64,000 bases of DNA, taken from assembly GCA_046330935.1 (NCBI GenBank), contig JAXLRU010000005.1:496001-560000 (forward strand), read 5' to 3'. Positions 52,753-59,976 of the stretch are shown here, piece after piece. The notes beneath the pieces are model-generated. The model ran no database searches, had not been told where the DNA came from, and worked only from the letters and a program-made list of their open reading frames with translations. The position numbers and the translations under genes are program-made. How positions within the stretch are numbered: the first letter of the stretch is position 1; each line of letters opens with the position of its first letter. The DNA is from JAXLRU01 sp046330935. GTDB taxonomy: Bacteria > Actinomycetota > Actinomycetes > Actinomycetales > Kineosporiaceae.

Positions 52753-53526
52753 TCAGGGGTGCGCGCCGGCCCCGCCGCCCACAGGGGCGTCGGAGGACGC
52801 GGCGGAGCTGTGGGTGGGGCGGCGGCGCGGCTTGCGCGGGGGCGGGGCGAGGGCGGCGAGGTCACCGCCGGTGTCGTTGACGCGCAGCACGAACGGGCGC
52901 AACGGCTGGTAGCGGACTGCGGAGACGGAGGCCGGGTCGACGACGACGCGCTGGAACGCGTCGAGGTGCATGCCGAGGGCGTCGGCGAGCACGGACTTGA
53001 TGGGGTCGCCGTGGCTGACGAGCGCCCACACGGCGTCGTCCCCGTGGCTGCGGCGCACCTGCGCGTCGTGGTCGCGGACGGCGGCCAGCATCCGGGCCTG
53101 CATGTCGGGCAGGGACTCCCCGCCGGGGAAGGTGACCGCCGAGGGGTGCGCCTGGACGACGGCCCACAGCGGCTCCCGGGCGAGGTCCTTGAGGGGCCGC
53201 CCGGTCCAGTCGCCGTAGCGGCACTCCCCGACCCGTTCGTCGACGACGGGCTCGGGCCTGGGGGCCGCGCGGACGCGTTCGCGACCGGAGGGGGTGCGGG
53301 TGACGATGCGCGCCGGCTCGGCGAGCACGGGGGCGAGGGTCTCCTGGCAGCGCTGCAAGGGGCTGACGACGATGCGGGCGAGCTCCACCGCGGCCAGGCG
53401 GTGGGCGAGCGTCGCCGCCTGGGCCCGGCCGGTGTCGTCGAGCCCGACGCCGGGGCTCCACCCTGCGAGCACGCCGGAGGTGTTGGCGGTGGTGCGGCCG
53501 TGGCGGATGAGCAGCAGGGTGGGCAC
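52753..53526 (-). CDS. Histidine phosphatase (phosphoglycerate-mutase-like, MSMEG_4193 type)
   Basis: This 257-residue branch-1 histidine phosphatase has the catalytic RHG at residues 8-10 in LLIRHGRTTAN. Other phospho-pocket parts are SPLQRCQETLAP, ECRYGDWTGRPLKDL and the second histidine in ALVSHGDPIKSVLADALG. The C-terminal tail is basic and proline-rich. Members of this subfamily lie beside DUF3090 and mshC across actinobacteria. The GTG start lies six bases after a TAGCCT-type box (53533-53538 complement), implying a leaderless transcript. The substrate is unknown; a phosphorylated product of the neighbouring kinase-fold protein is an attractive guess. Confidence 0.87.
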   Translation of the reverse strand: MPTLLLIRHGRTTANTSGVLAGWSPGVGLDDTGRAQAATLAHRLAAVELARIVVSPLQRCQETLAPVLAEPARIVTRTPSGRERVRAAPRPEPVVDERVGECRYGDWTGRPLKDLAREPLWAVVQAHPSAVTFPGGESLPDMQARMLAAVRDHDAQVRRSHGDDAVWALVSHGDPIKSVLADALGMHLDAFQRVVVDPASVSAVRYQPLRPFVLRVNDTGGDLAALAPPPRKPRRRPTHSSAASSDAPVGGGAGAHP

Positions 53527-53571
53527 GGGCCCAGGCTAGGCGGCGCGCAACCGCGCAGCCCGGCGAGGCGG

Positions 53572-54411
53572 TCAGGTGGCGGTGATCACCGACGTGGACA
53601 GCAGCCCGAGCAGGACGACGCCGAGGGCGACGCGGTAGCCGACGAAGGCGTTGAGGCTGTTGCCGGCCACGAACTTCAGCAGCCAGGCGATGCTCGCGTA
53701 GGCGACCACGAACGACACGACGCAGCCCACGATCATCGGGCCCACCGGGAGCACGGCGGTGTCCACCTCGGTCAGCCCGTACAGCCCCGCACCGGTGAGC
53801 ACGGGCACGGCGAGGAAGAAGGACAGGCGGGTGGCCGTCACGCGGTTGATGTCCTGGAGGAGGCCGGCGCTGATGGTGGCACCCGAGCGGGACACGCCGG
53901 GGACGAGGGCGACGCACTGCATCAGGCCGATGACGAGCACGTGCCGCAGGGTCAGCCCGTCCTGGTCGATGCGCTGGCGGCTGCGCCCCTCGGCGACGTA
54001 CATGACCCCGCTCCAGACGATCAGGGCGACGGCCACCACCCACAGGCTGCGCAGGGGGCCCTCGATGAGGTCCTTCGCGACCAGGGCCACGAGGATGATC
54101 GGCATCGCGCCGGCCACGACGTACCAGGCGAACCGGAAGTCGGGGTGGCGGCGGCGTTCGGCCGAGACGAGACCGCCGAGCCCGTAGGAGATCATGCGCG
54201 CGAAGTCGCGCCGGAAGTACAGGAACGTGGCGAGGATCGCCGGGAGCTGGATGACGGCGGTGTAGCCCGTCACCGACGGGTCGTCGACCGTGAGCCCGAG
54301 CAGCTTCTCGGCGATCGTGAGGTGGCCGGTGCTGGAGACCGGCAGGAACTCCGTGAGCCCTTCGACGACGCCCAGCACCACCGCGTCGAGCATCGACAGC
54401 GTGGTGCTCAT
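53572..54411 (-). CDS. uppP: Undecaprenyl-diphosphatase UppP/BacA
   Basis: This 279-residue membrane enzyme recycles undecaprenyl diphosphate to the monophosphate carrier for wall synthesis and confers some bacitracin resistance. LDAVVLGVVEGLTEFLPVSSTGHL is the first signature (in parts, with the EFLPVSS active-site element). LVPGVSRSGATISAGLL is the second, with the catalytic arginine and serine. About eight hydrophobic segments are present. I start at ATG 54411; a GTG three codons upstream and an ATG six codons downstream are alternatives. It is the first gene of the minus-strand unit ending in mshC. Confidence 0.93.
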   Translation of the reverse strand: MSTTLSMLDAVVLGVVEGLTEFLPVSSTGHLTIAEKLLGLTVDDPSVTGYTAVIQLPAILATFLYFRRDFARMISYGLGGLVSAERRRHPDFRFAWYVVAGAMPIILVALVAKDLIEGPLRSLWVVAVALIVWSGVMYVAEGRSRQRIDQDGLTLRHVLVIGLMQCVALVPGVSRSGATISAGLLQDINRVTATRLSFFLAVPVLTGAGLYGLTEVDTAVLPVGPMIVGCVVSFVVAYASIAWLLKFVAGNSLNAFVGYRVALGVVLLGLLSTSVITAT

Positions 54412-54630
54412 CGTGCGCACCCCCGCAGGGACGGGGCGTGGGGGTGGGACACGGGTCCTCCTGGTCTCGTCGCGGTGCGGGCAACCGCCGCCGGGGCCGG
54501 CGCCACGGCGGTGCGCTCGGAGCCTAGCCGTCGCCGTGCTCGCGGCCGACGGCGAGGCGGCTCGGGCGGCTTCGTGCGGTCACCGCGCGTGCGCCGACGC
54601 GGCTCGCGGGCGCGACGCTACGGTGCAGGG

Positions 54631-55563
54631 GTGGAACGCAGGGCGATCGGGCGCAGCGGCCTCGGCACCGGCCGGCTCGGGCTGGGCACGCTGGCGTGGG
54701 GTCTCGACGTCGACGAGGACGGCGCGGGCGCGATGGTCCGGGCGCTGCTCGATCTGGGCGGCGGCCTGCTCGACACCGCCCCCTGGTACGCGGCGGGCGC
54801 CTCGGAGGCCATCCTCGCGTCGGTGCTGGGCACCGTCGTGGACCGCGAGGACGTCGTGGTGTGCGGCAAGGGCGGGCTGGACCCACGCACGGGGCCCGCG
54901 GCGTCGCGGCGCGCGATGCTGCGCCAGCTGGACGCCTGCCTGTCCCGGCTCGGCACCGACCACCTCGACCTGTGGCTGTGGCAGGGCGTGGACCACGACG
55001 TGCCGATGGAGGAGACCCTCGCCGCGCTGGAGCACGCCGTCGTCTCCGGGCGCGTGGCGTACGTGGGCGTCGCCAACCAGGCCGCCTGGCGGGTGGCGCT
55101 GGCCTCGTCGCGGCTGTCCTGGCCTGCGCCCCTGGTGGCGGCCCAGGCCGAGTACTCGTTGGTGTCCCGGCAGGCGGAGGCGGAGCTCGTGCCCGCGTGC
55201 ACGGAGGTGGGCGCCGCGCTGATCGGGTGGTCGGCGCTCGGCCGCGGCGTGCTCGCCGGCGGCTACCGCGCGGGCCTGCGGTCCTCGTCCCGAGCGGCGG
55301 GGGGCCATCTCGCCGACTTCGTGCGGCCGCGGCTGGACCCGCGTTCGCGCAGGATCGCCGAGGCGGTGGCGACGGCGGCGCAGGGCCTGGACCGCTCCCC
55401 CGCCGAGGTGGCCGTGTCGTGGGCCCTGGCCCGCCCCGGGGTGACGGCGGTCCTCGTCGGTCCGCGGACGGTGGACCAGCTGGTCCAGTGCGCGGGCGGC
55501 GCCGAGCTCCACCTGCCCGCGCCCATCACGGCGGCGCTCGACGAGGTCAGCTCGGCGCCCTGA
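54631..55563 (+). CDS. Aldo/keto reductase
   Basis: This 310-residue TIM-barrel NADPH oxidoreductase has the catalytic set DTAPWYAAGASE (aspartate and tyrosine), VVVCGKGGLD (lysine) and a histidine in WQGVDHDV. The late segments WALARPGVTAVLVGPRTVDQL contribute the cofactor pocket and are typical of bacterial AKRs linked to sugar or ketone reduction. The substrate is unknown. The GTG lies six bases after a TACGGT box (54619-54624), implying leaderless translation. It is divergent from uppP over about 220 bp of non-coding DNA and converges with the acidic-protein gene. Confidence 0.88.
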   Translation: MERRAIGRSGLGTGRLGLGTLAWGLDVDEDGAGAMVRALLDLGGGLLDTAPWYAAGASEAILASVLGTVVDREDVVVCGKGGLDPRTGPAASRRAMLRQLDACLSRLGTDHLDLWLWQGVDHDVPMEETLAALEHAVVSGRVAYVGVANQAAWRVALASSRLSWPAPLVAAQAEYSLVSRQAEAELVPACTEVGAALIGWSALGRGVLAGGYRAGLRSSSRAAGGHLADFVRPRLDPRSRRIAEAVATAAQGLDRSPAEVAVSWALARPGVTAVLVGPRTVDQLVQCAGGAELHLPAPITAALDEVSSAP

Positions 55564-55575
55564 CGCCGGGAGGGA

Positions 55576-55923
55576 TCAGCTCGGGCGGGGTGCCTGGAGG
55601 GGCTCGAGGGCCTCCTCCTCGTCGAGGTCGTCGTCGAGGGCCTCCAGCGGGTCCTCGTCGTCCTCGTCCTCTTCGTCGTCCTCGTCCTCGTCGTCCTCGA
55701 GGTCGTCCTCGTCGTCCGCGGCGTCGTCGTAGAGGACGAAGGGCGTGACCTCGTCGTAGGCGGTGTACAGCGCCTCGTCGTAGGCCTCGAACGCATCGGC
55801 GAGGCCCTGGTAGGCCGCGACGACCGCCGGGTCCGTCTCGCCACGACGGCCGGCTGCGGCCTCCAGGTGCCGCTCCAGCGCGGCGATCAGGTGGTCCAGT
55901 GCACCCCGAGGGTCGGTCGTCAT
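55576..55923 (-). CDS. Highly acidic small protein
   Basis: This 115-residue protein has an N-terminal helical part (MTTDPRGALDHLIAALERHLE and AYQGLADAFEAYDEALYTAYDEV) and a C-terminal half that is almost only D and E (about residues 67-105). The coding DNA is a run of GTC/CTC triplets on the plus strand (about 55620-55725) and may slip in replication. Relatives in actinobacteria are sometimes named primosomal protein; I see no evidence for that role. The ATG lies six bases after a TATGGT box (55930-55935 complement). It shares its promoter region with the divergent DUF5703 gene. Confidence 0.72.
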   Translation of the reverse strand: MTTDPRGALDHLIAALERHLEAAAGRRGETDPAVVAAYQGLADAFEAYDEALYTAYDEVTPFVLYDDAADDEDDLEDDEDEDDEEDEDDEDPLEALDDDLDEEEALEPLQAPRPS

Positions 55924-55950
55924 GGCACGACCATACGGGTTCGTGGTCAC

Positions 55951-56175
55951 ATGGGGGGGATGAGTAAGCCGTCGAGCGGCCGACGAGCCGCGACCGAGTA
56001 CGAGTGGCGCGTGCTGACCCTGCCCCGTGAGGTGTCCCGTTCCGACGCCACGCGCCTGCTGACCGAGCACGCGGAGTACGGGCAGTGGGAGCTGGACCGG
56101 GTGCGGTTGTTCGTCGGCGGGACGCGGCGGGTCTGGCTGCGCCGCAAGATCATCCGGGTCGCCCGCTCCGTGTGA
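55951..56175 (+). CDS. DUF5703 family small protein
   Basis: This conserved actinobacterial protein of about 74 residues has the core EYEWRVLTLPREVSRSDATR, then HAEYGQWELDRVRLFVGGTRRVWLRRKIIRV, in parts. The arginine-rich end suggests nucleic-acid or membrane-surface contact, but no function is known to me. The start is uncertain: ATG 55951 or ATG 55960. The second has a G-run too close to be a ribosome site, so I favour the first as a leaderless start. Confidence 0.78.
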   Translation: MGGMSKPSSGRRAATEYEWRVLTLPREVSRSDATRLLTEHAEYGQWELDRVRLFVGGTRRVWLRRKIIRVARSV

Positions 56176-56184
56176 CGTCCCCGT

Positions 56185-56205
56185 GGCCCGGCCCTCGACC
56201 GGGCC
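56185..56205 (+). terminator. Hairpin after the DUF5703 gene
   Basis: GGCCCGG (56185-56191) pairs with CCGGGCC (56199-56205), seven perfect pairs with a seven-base loop, ten bases past the stop codon. Confidence 0.5.
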
Positions 56206-56289
56206 CATGGGGAGCGGTCCCCACTTCGCCCCGCAGCACCCGCCGTCGGCCCTAGGCTGCCGCCACCGACGAGCACACGGGGAGGTGCC

Positions 56290-57777
56290 ATGGGGCTGAT
56301 CGGAGCCGACGTCGACGAACTGCGGCGGCTGGCGCGCGAGCTGTCCACGGGCGCGCAGCAGCTCGACGCCGCGACTCAGGGCCTGACCGCGGCACTGTTC
56401 GCCGCGCCCTGGATCGGTGACGGCGCCGACCGCTACCGCCACGACTGGACGACCACCCACCGGCAGCGCCTCGCGGCGGCCACGGCGGCCCTCACGCAGG
56501 CGGCGTCGCTGCTCGACCGCGAGGCGGGCGAGCACCAGGACGCGAGCGCCCCCGGGGCCGGGCTCGGTGGTGGCGGCATCGCCGCGGGCCCGGTCACCCC
56601 CGCACCCGCGCCTCCCCGCCGCGGGACCCCGGCGGACAACGCCGACTGGTGGCGGTCCCTGTCCCCCGCGCAGCAGCGCCAGGTCATCGCCGACCATCCC
56701 GAGTGGGTGGGCAATCGCGACGGCGTGCCCGCCTGGGCCCGTGACGAGGCCAACCGTTCCCGGATCGAGGGCGAGCGGGCCCGGCTGCTCGCCGAGCGCG
56801 ACCGGCTCAAGGAGCAGCTCGCCGGCCAGCGCAGTCGGCAGTGGTTCGGCGACCTCGTCGGCGACGCGATGACCGACGACGACGAGAAGCTCGCGTCCGT
56901 CGAGGACAAGCTGGCCTCGCTGGACGCCGTGGACGAGGTCCTGGGCCGCGGCGACCGTCAGCTGCTCGTGCTCGACCTCGACGGCAAGCGGGCGAAGGCC
57001 GCGGTCGCGGTGGGCGACGTCGACACCGCGCAGAACGTCGCCGTCTTCACCCCCGGCCTGACCACGACGGTGCCGAGCAAGCTGCGCGGGTACGACAACG
57101 ACATGGACGCCCTGGTCGAGCTGGCCGAGCAGCGTTCGCAGGCCGAGGGCAGCGACGACCGCACCGCGGCCGTCACGTGGATCGGGTACGAGGCGCCGCA
57201 GTGGAGCGAGACGCTCGACCCCCGCCGGTCGGTGATCTCCTCCCACCAGGCGCAGGTCGGTGGTGACGCCCTGGCCTCCTTCTTCACCGGCATCAACGCC
57301 TCGCGCAGCGACGACGTCCACCTGACCGCGCTGGGTCACTCCTACGGGTCGACCACGACCGGCATGGCCCTGCAGCACGACGGGACGGGCGTGGACGACG
57401 CCGTCTTCTTCGGCTCCCCCGGCCTGGGCACCTCCGACGTCGACGACCTGCACCTGGCACCCGGGCACGCCTTCGTCATCGAGGCGCGCCGCGACCCCGT
57501 CGCCGACCTCGCCCGCTTCGGGGGCGACCCGAACCTGCTGCCCGGCGTCACGCACCTGTCGGCGACTGCCGGGACGGCACCCGACGGCACCCAGCTCAAG
57601 GAGTCGACGGGGCACAGCGACTACCTGGCCGGCAGCTCGACCAGCCAGTACAACATGGCCGCGGTCGTCACCGGCCACCCCGAGACCGGGATCGGCGGGG
57701 TCGGGCTCGGCCTCGGCGACGCGCTGCGCTTCGAGCTCGATCCGGTCGGCGGCGTGCGCCCGTGGGTGCTCCCGTGA
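56290..57777 (+). CDS. WXG100-like/alpha-beta hydrolase (DUF1023) protein
   Basis: This 495-residue two-part protein has, at residues about 1-85, a helical hairpin of WXG100 type with PWIGDGADRYRHDW in the turn, as in ESX substrates. A proline-rich linker and a charged coiled segment (about 155-215) follow. Residues about 225-470 form a DUF1023 alpha/beta hydrolase with nucleophile elbow LGHSYGSTTTG and a late histidine in STGHSDYL. No classical signal peptide is present, so export, if any, would be by a type VII-like route, yet no ESX core genes are in the window. A TAGGCT box (56253-56258) and a GGGGAGGTG ribosome site precede the ATG. It overlaps the lipoprotein gene by GTGA. Confidence 0.8.
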   Translation: MGLIGADVDELRRLARELSTGAQQLDAATQGLTAALFAAPWIGDGADRYRHDWTTTHRQRLAAATAALTQAASLLDREAGEHQDASAPGAGLGGGGIAAGPVTPAPAPPRRGTPADNADWWRSLSPAQQRQVIADHPEWVGNRDGVPAWARDEANRSRIEGERARLLAERDRLKEQLAGQRSRQWFGDLVGDAMTDDDEKLASVEDKLASLDAVDEVLGRGDRQLLVLDLDGKRAKAAVAVGDVDTAQNVAVFTPGLTTTVPSKLRGYDNDMDALVELAEQRSQAEGSDDRTAAVTWIGYEAPQWSETLDPRRSVISSHQAQVGGDALASFFTGINASRSDDVHLTALGHSYGSTTTGMALQHDGTGVDDAVFFGSPGLGTSDVDDLHLAPGHAFVIEARRDPVADLARFGGDPNLLPGVTHLSATAGTAPDGTQLKESTGHSDYLAGSSTSQYNMAAVVTGHPETGIGGVGLGLGDALRFELDPVGGVRPWVLP

Positions 57778-58301
57778 GCCGCCGGGCGGGCCGGGTGCGC
57801 CCCCGGGCCCCACGCCTGAGCCTCGCGACCGTCCTGGTGGCCCTGTCGGTGATCACTGCATGCGGAAAGGACTCCCCCGTGTCCGAGAACTCGGCCGAGA
57901 CGCTCAAGAGCAGACCCACCATCGAGCAGGCGATGAGCGGCTACGACGCCCTCGCCGCCCGGGTGCGCTCGGCGGCCAGCGCCGCGGGCGCCCCCGGAGG
58001 GTGGGAGGAGTACCGCTCCCCCACCCGCACGGGCTGCGAGGACCTCCCCGACGACGTCGCGCAGGTGGGCACCGTCGGCGGCTGGCGCACTGGCAAGGTG
58101 CCCCCCGCGCAGTGGCCGGCGGTGTTCGACGCCATGAAGGCCGCGGCCGCGACCGGCGGGTTCGCCACGGTCGAGGTGTTGCAGGACACGGAGTCGCTGC
58201 ACTCCTTCGCCGTGCAGGGCCCCGACGGCGCGATCCTCACCGTGATGGCCGGGGAACGGCTCACCCTGACGCTGCGCTCGGGGTGCCACCCCGTCGCCTG
58301 A
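57774..58301 (+). CDS. Small lipoprotein coupled to the WXG-type hydrolase
   Basis: This 175-residue predicted lipoprotein has an arginine-rich N-terminus, a hydrophobic stretch LSLATVLVALSVITAC and a lipobox ITAC that supplies the lipidated cysteine near residue 28. The mature part has a conserved-looking TGCEDL (second cysteine) and a late RSGCHPV (third cysteine), which may form a disulfide. The fold resembles LppA-type lipoproteins found after DUF1023 genes. The GTG overlaps the upstream stop by GTGA, so a fixed stoichiometry with the hydrolase is likely. It may anchor or inhibit that enzyme (inference). Confidence 0.75.
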   Translation: MSRRAGRVRPRAPRLSLATVLVALSVITACGKDSPVSENSAETLKSRPTIEQAMSGYDALAARVRSAASAAGAPGGWEEYRSPTRTGCEDLPDDVAQVGTVGGWRTGKVPPAQWPAVFDAMKAAAATGGFATVEVLQDTESLHSFAVQGPDGAILTVMAGERLTLTLRSGCHPVA

Positions 58302-58322
58302 GGCGCGGGGGCGCCCCGCGCG

Positions 58323-59633
58323 TCAGGCGGAGGTGACGAACCGCCGCAGCACCCGCTCGCCGAAGCGGAGCGCGTCCAGCGGGACCCGCTCGTCGACGCC
58401 GTGGAACATGCCCGCGAAGTCGAGGTCGGCGGGCAGCCGCAGCGGCGCGAAGCCGTACCCGACGATGCCCAGTTCGCTGAAGGACTTGTTGTCGGTGCCG
58501 GCCGAGAGGCAGTAGGGCAGGACGACGGCGTCGGGATCCTCGGCGAGCAGGCTGTCGGTCATCGCCGCGACGAGCGGAGTGTCGAAGGGCGCCTCCACCG
58601 AGACCCCGTGCTGGTCGACGTCGACGCTCACGCCCTCGCCGGCGAGCTCGCGGACGGTGTCCATCAGCGCCTCCTCGCGGCCGGGCAGGAAGCGGGCGTC
58701 GAGCAGAGCGGTCGCCGAGCCGGGGACGACGTTGTGCTTGTACCCGGCGTCGAGGGCGGTGGGGTTGACCGTCGTGCGCAGGGTGGCCCCGACGAAGCGC
58801 GCCACCGACCCCAGGACGTCGACGAGCTGGTCGGGGTCGGCGGGGTCGAGCCGGATGCCGGTGATCTCCTCGACGCCGTCGAGGAAGGCCCGCACGGTCG
58901 GGGTGATCTCCAGCGGCCACGGGTGGGTGCCGATCCGGGCCACGGCCTGCGCGAGCCGCGTCACGGCGTTGTCGTCGTTGACCTGCGACCCGTGCCCCGC
59001 ACGGCCCGTGGCGGTCAGCCGCAGCCACGCCATGCCCTTCTCGGCCGTCTGCACGAGGTAGGCCCGCCGCCCGCGCAGGTCGACGGAGAACCCGCCGACC
59101 TCGCTCACCGCCTCGGTGACGCCCGCGAAGAGGTGGGGGTGCTGGCGGACGAGGAAGCGCGCGCCGTAGTCGCCGCCGGCCTCCTCGTCGGCCATCAGGG
59201 CCACCACGACGTCGCGTTCGGGCTGCCTGCCTGTGGAGACCAGGTGCCGGACCGACGCCAGGATCATGGCGTCCATGTCCTTCATGTCGACGGCACCACG
59301 GCCCCACAGGCAGCCGTCGCGCTCCTCGCCGCCGAAGGGGTCGGCGCTCCAGTCGGGAGCGTGCGCCGGGACGACATCGAGATGGCCGTGCAGGAGCAGC
59401 GCCCCCCGGGAGGGGTCGCGCCCGGGGATGCGCGTGACGACGCTGGCCCGGCCGGGGGCGGCCTCCAGCAGCGTCGTGGCGAGGCCGACCTCCTGCAGCA
59501 GTCCCTCGACGTACTCGGCCGCGGCGCGTTCCCCCTTGCCCTGATTGCCGCCGAGATTGGTGGTGTCGATACGCAGGAGCTCGCGGCAGATGTCGACGAC
59601 CTCGCGCTGGGGGTCGGTGGGCGTCTGGGGCAC
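58323..59633 (-). CDS. M20 family metallopeptidase
   Basis: This 436-residue di-zinc peptidase or deacylase of the M20/ArgE/DapE/carboxypeptidase-G2 type has the metal ligands LLHGHLDVVPAH and GRGAVDMKDMDA, the catalytic MADEEAGGDYG pair of glutamates, and a late YCLSAGTDNKSFSELGI and MFHGVDERVPLD histidine. An internal dimerisation domain (about 190-330) is present. It lacks a signal peptide. The GTG at 59633 has GGAGGG six bases upstream; the longer frame begins inside the tRNA promoter area. The substrate is unknown (dipeptide or N-acyl amino acid). Confidence 0.9.
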   Translation of the reverse strand: MPQTPTDPQREVVDICRELLRIDTTNLGGNQGKGERAAAEYVEGLLQEVGLATTLLEAAPGRASVVTRIPGRDPSRGALLLHGHLDVVPAHAPDWSADPFGGEERDGCLWGRGAVDMKDMDAMILASVRHLVSTGRQPERDVVVALMADEEAGGDYGARFLVRQHPHLFAGVTEAVSEVGGFSVDLRGRRAYLVQTAEKGMAWLRLTATGRAGHGSQVNDDNAVTRLAQAVARIGTHPWPLEITPTVRAFLDGVEEITGIRLDPADPDQLVDVLGSVARFVGATLRTTVNPTALDAGYKHNVVPGSATALLDARFLPGREEALMDTVRELAGEGVSVDVDQHGVSVEAPFDTPLVAAMTDSLLAEDPDAVVLPYCLSAGTDNKSFSELGIVGYGFAPLRLPADLDFAGMFHGVDERVPLDALRFGERVLRRFVTSA

Positions 59634-59711
59634 GGCAGTCCCTCCGGTCGGGGGTGGCCCCGCCACCGTAGCCCGGCCGCAACCCGTGCGAGGAAGGGGT
59701 CGCCACCGTGC

Positions 59712-59717
59712 TAATCT
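59712..59717 (+). promoter_or_regulatory. Probable -10 box of tRNA-Leu
   Basis: TAATCT stands out in GC-rich DNA 34 bases before the mature tRNA 5' end. I see no clear -35. Confidence 0.45.
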
Positions 59718-59750
59718 CTTCTCCGCCCGGCCACGGTCGGGACCATCCAA

Positions 59751-59834
59751 GTCCGGGTGGCGGAATTGGCAGACGCGCTAGCTTGAGGTGCTAGTGCCCT
59801 TAGGGGCATGGGGGTTCAAGTCCCCCCTCGGACA
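59751..59834 (+). tRNA. tRNA-Leu (anticodon GAG)
   Basis: This is a class II tRNA of 84 bases. The acceptor arm GTCCGGG (59751-59757) pairs with CTCGGAC (59827-59833), with one G-U pair and A as discriminator. The anticodon stem CTAGC/GCTAG encloses loop TTGAGGT, so the anticodon is GAG and reads CUC and CUU. A long variable arm (TGCCC..GGGCA) is typical of leucine. The T-arm is GGGGG-TTCAAGT-CCCCC. CCA is not encoded. A hairpin follows immediately. Confidence 0.95.
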
Positions 59835-59838
59835 CGAC

Positions 59839-59874
59839 GAACACCCCGCTCGACTCCGGTCGGGCGGGGTGTTC
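59839..59874 (+). terminator. Terminator of tRNA-Leu
   Basis: Sixteen-base arms (59839-59854 and 59859-59874) pair with one G-U and a four-base loop. The stem starts five bases after the tRNA. Confidence 0.7.
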
Positions 59875-59923
59875 TGCTGTGCGGGCCCTGTAGCCGGTGC
59901 GAGCCGCGCCTCGCAAAGAGAAG

Positions 59924-59956
59924 GCGCCCGGCGCGGGAGGGACCCGTGCCGGGCGC
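59924..59956 (-). terminator. Terminator of the GH115 gene
   Basis: Fourteen-base arms (59924-59937, 59943-59956) differ by one G-U pair and have a five-base loop. The stem lies 20 bases past the stop of the minus-strand GH115 gene. Confidence 0.6.
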
Positions 59957-59976
59957 ACTGCCTCACGCCAGGGGCC

